NCBI RefSeq assembly: GCF_024746815.1 | Contig: NZ_CP080525.1 | Location: forward strand, 3,224,001-3,288,000 | Reading direction: 5' to 3' | Origin: Mesorhizobium sp. AR07 | Lineage (GTDB): Bacteria; Pseudomonadota; Alphaproteobacteria; Rhizobiales; Rhizobiaceae | DNA length: 64,000 bases | Shown here: positions 8,467-17,057 of the stretch, one piece after another | How the letters are laid out: every line of letters starts with the position of its first letter | How positions within the stretch are numbered: the first letter of the stretch is position 1 | Translations under genes and position numbers: made by a program | The notes under the pieces: generated by a model | Seen by the model: only the letters and a program-made list of their open reading frames with translations | The model's database searches: none | Told to the model about the DNA's origin: nothing

Positions 8467-9366
8467 ATGACCGACATCGCCACCTACAACTTCGCCTATC
8501 TCGACGAACAGACCAAGCGGATGATCCGCCGCGCCATCCTCAAGGGCATCGCCATTCCCGGCTATCAGGTGCCGTTCGCTTCGCGCGAAATGCCGATGCC
8601 CTATGGCTGGGGCACTGGCGGCGTCCAGGTCACCGCCTCGATCATCGGCCCGGACGATGTGCTGAAAGTCATCGACCAGGGCGCCGACGACACCACCAAT
8701 GCGGTCTCGATCCGTGCCTTCTTCAAGAAGGTCGCCAATGTCGCGGTGACGACCGATACCGCCAGCGCCACCATCATCCAGACCCGCCACCGCATCCCGG
8801 AACACCCGCTGACGGCGAGCCAGGTGCTGGTCTATCAGGTGCCGATCCCCGAGCCGCTGCGCTTCCTCGAGCCGCGCGAGACCGAGACACGCAAGATGCA
8901 CGCGCTGGAGGAATATGGCCTGATGCATGTCAAGCTCTACGAGGATATCGCCAGGCACGGCCGCATCGCCACCACCTATGCCTATCCGGTCAAGGTCGAG
9001 GGCCGCTACGTGATGGACCCGTCGCCGACGCCGAAATTCGACAATCCCAAGATGCACCGCTCGCCCGCCTTGCAGCTGTTCGGTGCCGGCCGCGAAAAGC
9101 GAATCTATGCGGTGCCGCCCTTCACCGAAGTGGTCAGCCTCGACTTCGAGGACCATCCGTTCGAGGTGCAGACCTTCGACCAGCCCTGCGCGTTGTGCGC
9201 GGCCGAGAACGTCTATCTCGACGAGGTCATCCTCGACGACCATGGCGGCCACATGTTCGTCTGCTCCGACACCGACCACTGCGAGAAGCGGCGTGAGGAG
9301 GGCCATCGCGGCCATCTCGCCCCAGAAATCCATCTTGCCCCAGGAAACATGGAGCCGGCGCAATGA
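8467..9366 (+). CDS. phnJ: C-P lyase radical-SAM subunit PhnJ
   Basis: Radical SAM enzyme that cleaves the carbon-phosphorus bond of ribose-1-phosphonate-5-phosphate, giving alkane and 5-phosphoribosyl-1,2-cyclic phosphate. With the start at ATG 8467 the protein has 299 residues. The cluster ligands Cys241, Cys244 and Cys266, the catalytic Cys272 and Gly32 then fall at the same numbers as in the E. coli enzyme. A GTG at 8458 would add three residues. The stop overlaps the phnK start (ATGA). All key residues are present, so the enzyme looks functional. Confidence 0.96.
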   Translation: MTDIATYNFAYLDEQTKRMIRRAILKGIAIPGYQVPFASREMPMPYGWGTGGVQVTASIIGPDDVLKVIDQGADDTTNAVSIRAFFKKVANVAVTTDTASATIIQTRHRIPEHPLTASQVLVYQVPIPEPLRFLEPRETETRKMHALEEYGLMHVKLYEDIARHGRIATTYAYPVKVEGRYVMDPSPTPKFDNPKMHRSPALQLFGAGREKRIYAVPPFTEVVSLDFEDHPFEVQTFDQPCALCAAENVYLDEVILDDHGGHMFVCSDTDHCEKRREEGHRGHLAPEIHLAPGNMEPAQ

Positions 9367-10139
9367 CCGACGAACCGCTGCTGCGCGTCTCGGCGCTGTC
9401 CAAATTCTACGGCTCGCGCGTCGGCTGCGACAATGTCTCCTTCGACCTGTGGCCGGGCGAGGTTCTGGCTGTCGTCGGCGAGTCCGGTTCCGGCAAGACG
9501 ACGCTGCTCAACTGCCTGTCGACCCGGCTGCTGCCAAGCTCCGGCACCGCCAGCTATCGCATGCGCGACGGCCAGTTCCGCGAGCTCTACCGGATGAGCG
9601 AGGCCGAACGCCGCTTTCTGATGCGCACCGACTGGGGCTTTGTCCACCAGAACCCGGCCGACGGGCTGCGCATGACGGTTTCGGCCGGCGCCAATGTCGG
9701 GGAGCGGTTGATGGCGGTTGGCGACCGTCACTACGGCAAGATCCGCGCCACGGCCGTCGACTGGCTGTCTCGCGTCGAGATCGACGAAGATCGCATCGAC
9801 GACGAGCCGCGCGCCTTTTCCGGCGGCATGCGCCAGCGCCTGCAGATCGCCCGCAACCTCGTCACCGGCCCGCGGCTCGTGTTCATGGATGAGCCGACCG
9901 GCGGCCTCGATGTCTCGGTGCAGGCGCGCCTGCTCGATTTGTTGCGCGGCCTGGTCACCGATCTCGGCCTTGCGGCCATCGTCGTCACCCACGACCTTGC
10001 CGTGGCGCGGCTTTTGTCGCAGCGCATGATGGTCATGAAGGACGGCCGCGTCGTCGAAAGCGGTCTCACCGACCGCGTGCTCGACGACCCGCGCGCGCCC
10101 TACACCCAGTTGCTTGTTTCCTCGATTCTACAGGTCTGA
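9363..10139 (+). CDS. phnK: C-P lyase ABC-type ATPase PhnK
   Basis: ABC-family ATPase that docks on the PhnGHIJ core, 258 residues. Walker A GESGSGKTT lies near residues 39-47, the signature is [15 protein letters not shown], Walker B is LVFMDEPTGGLD and the switch region is IVVTHDLAVA. It is not part of the importer. It is coupled to phnJ by an ATGA overlap. Confidence 0.93.
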   Translation: MTDEPLLRVSALSKFYGSRVGCDNVSFDLWPGEVLAVVGESGSGKTTLLNCLSTRLLPSSGTASYRMRDGQFRELYRMSEAERRFLMRTDWGFVHQNPADGLRMTVSAGANVGERLMAVGDRHYGKIRATAVDWLSRVEIDEDRIDDEPRAFSGGMRQRLQIARNLVTGPRLVFMDEPTGGLDVSVQARLLDLLRGLVTDLGLAAIVVTHDLAVARLLSQRMMVMKDGRVVESGLTDRVLDDPRAPYTQLLVSSILQV

Positions 10140-10197
10140 AGATGATTGCTCTGGCGTGTGTTGGGCCGCAAACGAACGATGATTGGAGGACCTTCTG

Positions 10198-10905
10198 ATG
10201 CCGACGCCTCTCGTTGTTTCCGATGTCGCCAAGAGCTTCACCATGCATCTGCGCGATGGCATCAAACTGCCTGTCGTCGCAGGCGTGTCTTTCTCGATCA
10301 GGGCTGGCGAATGCACCGTGCTCGGCGGCCCGTCCGGTGCCGGCAAGAGCTCGATCCTGAAGATGCTCTACGGCAACTACGCCGTCGACGAGGGTCAGAT
10401 CATCGTCATGCACGAAAACGGGCTGATCGATCTCGCCACCGCCAGCCCGCGCACCGTGCTTGCCATACGCCGGCAAACGATCGGCTATGTCAGCCAGTTC
10501 CTGCGCACCGTGCCGCGTGTGTCGGCGCTGGATGTCGTGGCCGAACCGCTGGTCGAGCGCGGCGAGGACCGCGAGATCGCCCGCGGCAAGGCACGCGCCT
10601 TGCTGGCGCAGCTCAACCTGCCGGAAAAACTCTGGGCACTGCCGCCGGCAACCTTCTCCGGCGGCGAGCAGCAGCGCGTCAACATCGCGCGCGGCTTCAT
10701 CACCGAGCATCCGATCCTGCTGCTCGACGAACCGACCGCCTCGCTCGACGCCAGGAACCGCGATGTGGTGATCGAACTCATCGCCGCCAAGAAGGCGGTG
10801 GGCGTCGCCCTGCTCGGCATCTTCCACGACCATGACGTGCGCGAAGCCATTGCCGACCGCATCGTCGACGTCACCGCTTTCGCGCCCGGAAAAATCGCCG
10901 CATGA
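10198..10905 (+). CDS. phnL: C-P lyase ABC-type ATPase PhnL
   Basis: Second accessory ATPase of the C-P lyase system, 235 residues. Walker A is GGPSGAGKSS, the signature FSGGEQQRVNIARGF and Walker B ILLLDEPTASLD. ATG 10198 is chosen because GGAGGA lies 7 bases upstream; the in-frame TTG at 10183 overlaps that site. A 58-bp gap separates it from phnK. The stop overlaps the start of the acetyltransferase reading frame. Confidence 0.92.
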   Translation: MPTPLVVSDVAKSFTMHLRDGIKLPVVAGVSFSIRAGECTVLGGPSGAGKSSILKMLYGNYAVDEGQIIVMHENGLIDLATASPRTVLAIRRQTIGYVSQFLRTVPRVSALDVVAEPLVERGEDREIARGKARALLAQLNLPEKLWALPPATFSGGEQQRVNIARGFITEHPILLLDEPTASLDARNRDVVIELIAAKKAVGVALLGIFHDHDVREAIADRIVDVTAFAPGKIAA

Positions 10906-11520
10906 CGAGAAAACTGTCGGAGACGCCGCTGGTCCACCCGACGGCGGATGTGCAGAATTCGACGCTCGGCCGCTGGACCGAGATCGCCGACCGCAGCCGG
11001 GTTTCCGAGAGCACCCTCGGCGACTATTCCTACATGATGCAGGATTGCGCTGTCTGGTGCGCGACGATCGGCAAGTTTTCCAACATCGCGGCCGCCGTGC
11101 GCATCAACGCCACCAACCATCCGACGTGGCGACCGACGTTGCATCATTTCACCTACCGCGCCTCCGATTATTGGGAGGACGCCGAGCACGAGAGCGAATT
11201 CTTCGCCCAGCGCCGCGCCAGCCGCGTCACCATCGGCCATGACACATGGTTCGGCCATGGCTCGACCATCCTGCCCGGCGTCACCGTCGGCGATGGCGCC
11301 GCGGTCGGCGCCGGCGCCGTCGTGTCGAAGGATGTCGCCCCCTACACCATCGTCGGCGGCGTGCCGGGCCAAACCGATCCGCGAGCGCTTCGACCGCCGC
11401 ACGGCCGAACGCTATCAGGCGCTCGCCTGGTGGGACTGGGACCATGCAAGGTTGCGCACAGCGCTCGATGATTTCCGGGAGCTGTCGGCCGAGGCCTTCC
11501 TGGAAAAATACCAGGGATAG
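10902..11520 (+). pseudogene. Phosphonate-cluster hexapeptide acyltransferase, frameshifted
   Basis: A left-handed beta-helix acyltransferase of the DapH/chloramphenicol-acetyltransferase type that commonly follows phnL. The first 160 residues show hexapeptide repeats (VTIGHDTWFGHGSTILPGVTVGDGAAVGAGAVV). At the GGG run 11366-11368 the frame moves by one. The expected continuation (AKPIRERFDRRTAERYQALAWWDWDHARL, to 11520) is intact in the next frame. Removing one G would restore about 205 residues. As read, the protein stops at 11471 with an unrelated tail of about 30 residues, losing the C-terminal helices. This is a real mutation or a sequencing error. Confidence 0.8.
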
Positions 11521-11608
11521 TCGCTCACATCATTGCCATGGGCGAGCCTGTTTCATATCCCTGACACATCGCCGGGGCAGGACGCGATATTTCCCCCTGG
11601 AGATCGCA

Positions 11609-12319
11609 ATGCCTGCTTCTGTCAAACCCTCGCTCGCCGGATTCTTTGCCGGCTCCAATCCGACCGCCCCGGCGCATCTCGGCACGCGCTACGACACATC
11701 AGGCAGTTTCCTGCTCGAGCCGGGTAACACCGTCGTCAGCCATCTGGTCAGCGGTTCGCCGTCCGAGGCTGTGGTGCTTGCGGTGCGCGAGCGGATGCTG
11801 GCGATGCCCGACGCCGACCGGCTGGCCTTCACACCCGTCTCCAGCCTGCACATGACGCTGTTCCAGGGCATCATCGAATATCGCCGCCGGCTGCCCTACT
11901 GGCCGCGGGACATGCCGCTCGACACCAGCATCGACGCGATGACCCGCCTCTATCTGGAACGGCTGAAGGGTTTCAAGGGCTTTGGCCCGTTCAACATCAA
12001 GGTGGTCGAGATCGTGCCGACCGGCCTCACCGTTGCCGGTGCGACGGATGACGACGTGCGCATCATGCTCGCCTGGCGCGACGCTTTGGCGATGCCGTTC
12101 GGCTACCGCCATCCCGACCACGACACCTATGTCTTCCACATCACCTTCGCCTATCAGATCCAGCGTTTTGCCGACGACAAGGCGGCCGAATGGCAGGCGC
12201 TGTTCGATGACTGCCTGGCGCTTTTCGCGCGGCAGGCCCCGGTGATCGAGATCAAGGCGCCCGCCTTCTGCAGCTTCAGGGACATGGAGCACTTCGAGGA
12301 GTTGCTGGTGCTCGGCTGA
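11609..12319 (+). CDS. DUF1868-type 2H phosphoesterase in the phosphonate cluster
   Basis: A 236-residue protein with two HxT motifs, HMT at 81-83 and HIT at 177-179. This is the signature of the 2H (LigT/cyclic phosphodiesterase) superfamily, and the spacing and YRHPDHDTYVFHITFAY context fit DUF1868. Known 2H enzymes open 2',3'- or 1'',2''-cyclic phosphates of ribose. In a phn cluster lacking phnP it is a reasonable candidate for opening the cyclic phosphate made by PhnJ (inference). The start follows CTGGAGA. Confidence 0.75.
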   Translation: MPASVKPSLAGFFAGSNPTAPAHLGTRYDTSGSFLLEPGNTVVSHLVSGSPSEAVVLAVRERMLAMPDADRLAFTPVSSLHMTLFQGIIEYRRRLPYWPRDMPLDTSIDAMTRLYLERLKGFKGFGPFNIKVVEIVPTGLTVAGATDDDVRIMLAWRDALAMPFGYRHPDHDTYVFHITFAYQIQRFADDKAAEWQALFDDCLALFARQAPVIEIKAPAFCSFRDMEHFEELLVLG

Positions 12320-12365
12320 TTGCCCGCGATGCGCATGACGCTTGCGTCTGTGGGCAGTAACAAAA

Positions 12366-12383
12366 CTGACATCAATCCGACAC
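12366..12383 (+). promoter_or_regulatory. Weak Pho-box-like site upstream of phnC
   Basis: CTGACATCAATCCGACAC matches the two-repeat PhoB pattern (CTGTCAT-N4-CTGTCAT): 6 of 7 in the first half and 4 of 7 in the second. It lies 69 bp before the phnC start in the only sizeable gap ahead of the importer genes. Phosphate control of phnCDE by PhoB is established in rhizobia, but this match is imperfect. Confidence 0.4.
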
Positions 12384-12451
12384 CGCAAGTTCACGGGGCT
12401 GCGCTAGCGAGGTCCTAACAGACCTTCAACGCGACTGGACTGGAAACGACC

Positions 12452-13300
12452 ATGTCAGCCACGCTCGAAATCCGCAGCGTCACCCGACGATTTGGCAAGA
12501 ACACTGCCGTCAGCGATATCAACATCTCGATCCCGCAGGGTCAGATGGTGGGTATCATTGGCCGTTCGGGTGCTGGCAAATCAACCCTCCTTCGCATGAT
12601 CAATCGTCTCATCGATCCCAGCCAGGGATCGATTTTTTTTGACGGTGCCGAGGTCTCCCAGTTGCGCGGTTCGCCGCTCCGGCGCTGGCAGCGCGACTGC
12701 GCCATGATCTTCCAGCAGTTCAATCTGGTGCCGCGTCTCGACGTGCTGACCAATGTGCTGCTGGGCAAGCTGAACCACCGTTCGACCATGTCAAACCTGC
12801 TCGGCATGTTTTCCCGCGCCGAGTGCGCCGAGGCGGTCGCCGCGCTCGAGCGGCTCGACATCGCCCGCACCGCAATGCAGCCTGCCGGCACCTTGTCTGG
12901 CGGCCAGCAGCAGCGCGTCGCCATTGCCCGCGCCATGATGCAGCAGCCCAAGGTGATCCTCGCCGACGAGCCGATCGCTTCGCTCGACCCGCTCAACGCC
13001 AAGGTGGTGATGGATTCGCTGCAGGACATCAATCTGCGCGAAGGCATCACTGTCGTCACCAATCTGCACACGCTGGACACCGCCCGCACCTATTGCAACC
13101 GCATCATCGGCATGGCCGCCGGCAAGGTCGTCTTCGACGGCCCGCCGGAAGAACTCAACCGCGAGGCCGTGCGTCTCGTCTATGGCGCCGACAGCAATGG
13201 CGGCGAAATCTCCGAGGCCATCACCTCGACCAGCGTTGCCTTCAAGCAAAAGATCGCCGCATCCGCCGGACCGCTCGAGCCCGCATTCCCGGGTTATTAA
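12452..13300 (+). CDS. phnC: Phosphonate ABC transporter ATPase PhnC
   Basis: ATPase of the phosphonate importer, 282 residues. Walker [10 protein letters not shown] lies near residues 37-45, the signature is [15 protein letters not shown], Walker B is [13 protein letters not shown], and [23 protein letters not shown] holds the Q-loop typical of PhnC. About 30 residues beyond the ATPase core form a divergent C-terminal tail. A 131-bp gap with a Pho-box-like site precedes it, so the importer may have its own promoter. Confidence 0.94.
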   Translation: MSATLEIRSVTRRFGKNTAVSDINISIPQGQMVGIIGRSGAGKSTLLRMINRLIDPSQGSIFFDGAEVSQLRGSPLRRWQRDCAMIFQQFNLVPRLDVLTNVLLGKLNHRSTMSNLLGMFSRAECAEAVAALERLDIARTAMQPAGTLSGGQQQRVAIARAMMQQPKVILADEPIASLDPLNAKVVMDSLQDINLREGITVVTNLHTLDTARTYCNRIIGMAAGKVVFDGPPEELNREAVRLVYGADSNGGEISEAITSTSVAFKQKIAASAGPLEPAFPGY

Positions 13301-13302
13301 AT

Positions 13303-13368
13303 CCATGATCCCGAAAGTGGGACCCGGTTTTCTCCGACAAACGGGAACCGTTTTGTCCGAGATCATGG
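13303..13368. repeat. Intergenic palindrome, CCATGATC...GATCATGG family
   Basis: Starts with CCATGATCCCGAA and ends with GATCATGG, with an internal AAAGTGGGACCCGGTTTTC segment. Copies of the same family are at 15391-15456 and 46638-46703; this one differs internally. It sits two bases after the phnC stop codon, between phnC and phnD. Confidence 0.8.
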
Positions 13369-13469
13369 GCCAAGAAAGAGCGACCTGGATCGCCAGCCCC
13401 CGTCAAGGGCACCTGTCAAAATCACCAACGCTGCCGGCGCGGGGCCGGAACCTACAGGAGAGATATCCA

Positions 13470-14378
13470 ATGTTCAGGAAGATGGTTTTCAGCGCCGTTT
13501 CGGTGCTCGCCATGGCAACAAGTGCTGCCCACGCCGCCGACATGAAGGAATTTCGCGTCGGCATTCTCGGCGGTGAAAATGAGACCGACCGGCTGCGCAA
13601 CTACCAGTGCCTCGCAGACCATTTGAAGGCCGAATTCGGTTTCGAGAAGGTCTCGCTGTTCCCGGCCGCCGACTATGACGGCGTCATCCAGGGCCTGCTC
13701 GGCGGCACTCTCGACTTCGCCGAACTCGGCGCCTCCGGCTATGCCAGCGTCTACATCAAGGACCCGAAGGCGGTCACCCCGATCCTCACCACCCAGCAGA
13801 CCGACGGCGCCACCGGCTATTATTCGATCGGCCTGGCGCTCAAGTCTTCCGGCATAACCGACATCAAGTCGGCCAAGGGCAAGAAGCTCGGCTACGCCGA
13901 TCCGGATTCGACCTCCGGCTATCTGATCCCGCTGACCCAGATTCCGAAGACCACCGGCGCCTCGAACGAAACCTTCTTCGCCTCGACCCAGTTCAACGGC
14001 GGCCATGAGAACAACATACTGGCCATGCGCGACGGCAAGGTCGACGTGGCGGTGGACGACTCCTCGGGCATCGGCGACTTCAAGAACGGCTACACCTCCG
14101 GCACCTTCCACAAGGTAACCGCCAAGGGCGCCGTCGACCCCAACGACTTCGTCGAAGTCTGGCGCTCGGGCCTGATCCCGAACGGTCCGCTGGTCGTGCG
14201 CACCGCGCTCGGCGACGAGATGACCGCCAAGCTGACCGCCTTCTTCACCGCCCTGCCGACCAAGGACAAGGCCTGCTTCGAGGGCGTCGAAGGTGGCGAT
14301 TTCACCGGCTACGTTCCGGTGAAGGCCGACTTCTACAACGTCATCGTCGAAGCTCGTAAGGCAGCCATCGGCGGCTAA
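13470..14378 (+). CDS. phnD: Phosphonate ABC transporter substrate-binding protein PhnD
   Basis: Periplasmic phosphonate receptor, 302 residues. Signal peptide 1-22 ends SAAHA-ADM. The family segments FRVGILGGENETDRL, FAELGASGYASVYI and ATGYYSIGLALKSSGI are present. GYADPDSTSGYLIPL corresponds to the loop that binds the phosphonate oxygens in PhnD proteins. ATG 13470 follows CAGGAGAGATATCCA; a long upstream in-frame extension runs through the repeat and is not credible. Confidence 0.95.
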   Translation: MFRKMVFSAVSVLAMATSAAHAADMKEFRVGILGGENETDRLRNYQCLADHLKAEFGFEKVSLFPAADYDGVIQGLLGGTLDFAELGASGYASVYIKDPKAVTPILTTQQTDGATGYYSIGLALKSSGITDIKSAKGKKLGYADPDSTSGYLIPLTQIPKTTGASNETFFASTQFNGGHENNILAMRDGKVDVAVDDSSGIGDFKNGYTSGTFHKVTAKGAVDPNDFVEVWRSGLIPNGPLVVRTALGDEMTAKLTAFFTALPTKDKACFEGVEGGDFTGYVPVKADFYNVIVEARKAAIGG

Positions 14379-14390
14379 CGGCGAAATCGG

Positions 14391-14421
14391 AAAGGGCGGT
14401 GTTCAAAGCACCGCCCTTTTT
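14391..14421 (+). terminator. Intrinsic terminator or attenuator after phnD
   Basis: An 11-bp perfect stem, AAAGGGCGGTG paired with CACCGCCCTTT, with a 7-base loop and a T-run (CCCTTTTTG). It starts 12 bases after the phnD stop and ends about 12 bases before phnE, so it probably reduces rather than ends transcription and keeps the receptor in excess. Confidence 0.8.
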
Positions 14422-14433
14422 GTGCGTCCGATC

Positions 14434-15390
14434 ATGACCCTTTCCGTGACAGCCCCCTCCGCCGCCACCCACCAGATGGCCGATGCCTGGCAACGCCAGA
14501 CGTCGCTGCGCCGGCTCTACACAGTGCTCGGCGTCAGCTTGCTGCTTGCCGCGATGTTCGCGAGCATGTGGTTCGCCGACGAAGCCAATGCCGGACACTT
14601 CTTCGAGCGGCTGCCGCACCTTCTGGATTTCCTGAGCTGGCTGATCCCCAAGGATTGGAACGACGTCTGGCGGGCGCTGTTCGACATTGCCTCGCCGCAT
14701 GACACCGGCACCCAGGAATACAATTTCCCGCTCGGCCGGGTCTATGTCTGGGGCAGTTTCTATATCCCTGAATATTTCGAGCTCATGCTCACCACGGTGA
14801 ACGTGGCCCTGGTCTCGACCTTGATCGGCTTCATCTTCGCCGTGCCCTTTTCCTTCATCGCCGCGCGCAATCTGACGCCGCATCCCGTGCTGAGGCTCGT
14901 CGTCAAGCGCTTCATGGAGCTGCTGCGCGCCTTTCCGGAGATCGTCATTGCCGGCCTCTTCGCGGCCATCGTCTCGATCGGTCCTATAGCCGCCATCATC
15001 GCCATCGGCCTGCATTCGATCGGCGCGCTCGGCAAGCTGTTCTATGAGATCAACGAGAACATCGACATGCGCGCCGAGGAAGGCCTGAGGGCGGTCGGCG
15101 CCAACTGGTTCGAGCGGGTGCGCTTCGCCGACCTGCCGCAGGTGCTGCCCAACTTCATGTCCTATACGCTGCTCCGGGTCGAGATCAACGTCCGCGCCTC
15201 GACCATCATCGGCGCCGTCGGCGGCGGCGGCATCGGCGAGGAATTGAAACTCTCGATCTCACGCGGCTTCGGCGCCAAGACACTGGCGCTGGTGCTGCTG
15301 CTGTTCACGACGATCTTCCTCGTCGACCAGTTCTCCGCCTGGCTTCGCCGCAAGCTGATCGGCGAACAAGCCTTCCTGATGGGAGCTTAG
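14434..15390 (+). CDS. phnE: Phosphonate ABC transporter permease PhnE (first)
   Basis: Inner-membrane permease, 318 residues, with an N-terminal helix near residues 35-52 and a periplasmic stretch before the MetI-type core. The coupling loop is EGLRAVGANWFERVRFADLPQVLP, and STIIGAVGGGGIGEEL is diagnostic for PhnE. ATG 14434 is preferred to GTG 14422, which touches the terminator T-run. It pairs with the longer PhnE downstream. Confidence 0.92.
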   Translation: MTLSVTAPSAATHQMADAWQRQTSLRRLYTVLGVSLLLAAMFASMWFADEANAGHFFERLPHLLDFLSWLIPKDWNDVWRALFDIASPHDTGTQEYNFPLGRVYVWGSFYIPEYFELMLTTVNVALVSTLIGFIFAVPFSFIAARNLTPHPVLRLVVKRFMELLRAFPEIVIAGLFAAIVSIGPIAAIIAIGLHSIGALGKLFYEINENIDMRAEEGLRAVGANWFERVRFADLPQVLPNFMSYTLLRVEINVRASTIIGAVGGGGIGEELKLSISRGFGAKTLALVLLLFTTIFLVDQFSAWLRRKLIGEQAFLMGA

Positions 15391-15456
15391 CCATGATCCC
15401 GAACCGCAGGACCGCGTCAGCGAAAAGTGGAATCCGGTTTTCGGAAAAGATCATGG
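15391..15456. repeat. Intergenic palindrome, CCATGATC...GATCATGG family
   Basis: Same family as 46638-46703, to which it is almost identical over the whole 66 bp (CCATGATCCCGAACCG, GGACCGCGTCAGCGAAAAGTGGAA, GGTTTTCGG, GATCATGG). It abuts the first phnE stop codon exactly and separates the two phnE genes. Confidence 0.85.
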
Positions 15457-15514
15457 CAAAACCCGAAGATGGAGCCCCATCCCGGTTCTATCGGCATGGA
15501 TCAGGCTCGTGATC

Positions 15515-16882
15515 ATGGCGACGATGACCGCAGACGAAATCCGGTCGATCGAGGAGCGCTACCCGCAAGTGTTCCAGCGGCCGCTGTACAGGCGCTTCGC
15601 CCCGCTGTTCCTGTTCGCCGGCATCCTGCTTTATCTCATCTACGCCTTGTGGTTCTTCAACCTGCCGCAAGTGCTGCGGGAATCCCACTGGGAGCGCCTG
15701 CCACTCTTCCTGTCGCAGTGGGTCAGTTATGATCTGCAGCCCGAGTTCCGCCTCGACCAGCCCGAGATCACGCCGAAATACCCACGCTTTTCCGCGCTTG
15801 GCGAGAACCCAAATCCAGACTGGGTGATCAAGAATTCCGACGGCTCTTTCACCGTGCAGATTGACGGCCAGGCCAAGTCAGTCACTTTCGACAAGACCTA
15901 TGCCACGATTGTCGCCTACGGGCAGACGGTGCCGGTGTCGCTGACCAGCGGCAAGCCGGTGGTAACTGGTCCGGTGCCCGACTGGCTGACCGTGCATGAC
16001 GACGAGGTCGTCGCCAAGATGGGCTTTGTCGGCGAAGTGCGCGTCACCGTCGACCGCGTCAAGGTCCGCAAGCGCTTCCTCGGCTGGGCGAATTTCGTCT
16101 TCGACACCCGCTCGCCCTTCTTCGGCAAGTCGGCCCGTGAAGTGATCTCGCTGATCGTGTCCGGGCCCGAACTCAAGCCGGGCACCTCGAACCTCGCGCT
16201 GGCGGGGAACAATATCTGGAACAACGCCCAGTGGCAGCACGGCGACGTCTGGACGAAGTTGTTGCAGACCATTGTCATGGCCTTTCTCGGCACGCTGCTC
16301 GGTGGCATCGTCGCCTTCCCGCTTGCCTTCTTCGCCGCACGCAACATCACGCCGAACGGCCTGCTCAGCCAAGTGCTCAAGCGTTTCTTCGACTTCATGC
16401 GTTCGGTCGACATGCTGATCTGGGCGCTGTTCTTCACCCGCGCCTTCGGCCCCGGCCCGCTGGCCGGCAGTGCCGCGATCTTCTTCACCGAGATCGGCAC
16501 GCTGGGCAAAACCTATTCGGAAAGTCTCGAGAACATCGACGACAAACCGCGCGAGGGCATCAAGTCGACCGGCGCCAACGGTTTGCTGGTGCAGCGCTAT
16601 GGCGTGATGCCTGAAGTGATTCCGGTCTTCATCAGCCAGACGCTCTACCAGTGGGAATCCAACACCCGCGGCGCCACCATCATCGGCGCCGTCGGCGCAG
16701 GCGGCATCGGCCTGAAATTGTGGGAAGCGATGCGCACCAATTCCAATTGGGCCAACGTCTTCTACATGGTGCTGCTGATCCTGCTTGTCGTCTTCATCTT
16801 CGACAACCTCTCCAATTTCCTGCGCCGCCGGCTGAGCCGCACCATCCACGACTACAACAGGATCCAAGCGCAGCAGGGTTGA
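15515..16882 (+). CDS. phnE: Phosphonate ABC transporter permease PhnE (second, long form)
   Basis: Second permease half, 455 residues, against about 260-320 for ordinary PhnE. A first helix near residues 30-50 (FAPLFLFAGILLYLIYALWFF) is followed by about 190 mostly soluble residues (VQIDGQAKSVTFDKTYATIVAYGQTVPVSL) and then the MetI core from about residue 247 (LLQTIVMAFLGTLLGGIVAFPLAFFAARNI). The conserved EGIKSTGANGLLVQRYGVMPEVIP and GATIIGAVGAGGIG segments are intact. The extra domain is probably periplasmic. Start choice among GTG 15509, ATG 15515 and ATG 15524 is uncertain. Confidence 0.88.
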   Translation: MATMTADEIRSIEERYPQVFQRPLYRRFAPLFLFAGILLYLIYALWFFNLPQVLRESHWERLPLFLSQWVSYDLQPEFRLDQPEITPKYPRFSALGENPNPDWVIKNSDGSFTVQIDGQAKSVTFDKTYATIVAYGQTVPVSLTSGKPVVTGPVPDWLTVHDDEVVAKMGFVGEVRVTVDRVKVRKRFLGWANFVFDTRSPFFGKSAREVISLIVSGPELKPGTSNLALAGNNIWNNAQWQHGDVWTKLLQTIVMAFLGTLLGGIVAFPLAFFAARNITPNGLLSQVLKRFFDFMRSVDMLIWALFFTRAFGPGPLAGSAAIFFTEIGTLGKTYSESLENIDDKPREGIKSTGANGLLVQRYGVMPEVIPVFISQTLYQWESNTRGATIIGAVGAGGIGLKLWEAMRTNSNWANVFYMVLLILLVVFIFDNLSNFLRRRLSRTIHDYNRIQAQQG

Positions 16883-16930
16883 TCAGTTCGCGATGTGGAA
16901 CTTGCCAGAGGTCGGCGGGACAGCGAAGCT

Positions 16931-16997
16931 GCCGATCTCCCCCCTTGAGGGGGAGATGGCCGGCAGGCCAGAGGGGGGCGCGAAGGAACGCCAACCT
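16931..16997. repeat. Single arm of the GAGGGGGAGATG palindromic repeat family
   Basis: The sequence from GATCTCCCCCCTTGAGGG through GCCGGCAGGCCAGAGGGGGG to GCGAAGGAACGCCAACCT matches the right arm and flank of the element inside the ATPase gene at 45109-45280. Only one arm is present. It lies in the gap between convergent phnE and the epimerase gene. Confidence 0.75.
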
Positions 16998-17057
16998 CGT
17001 CTCGTTCGGTACTGCCGGTGAGCTCGCAGGTTAGCGGTTGGGCGGCGCCATCGGCCC

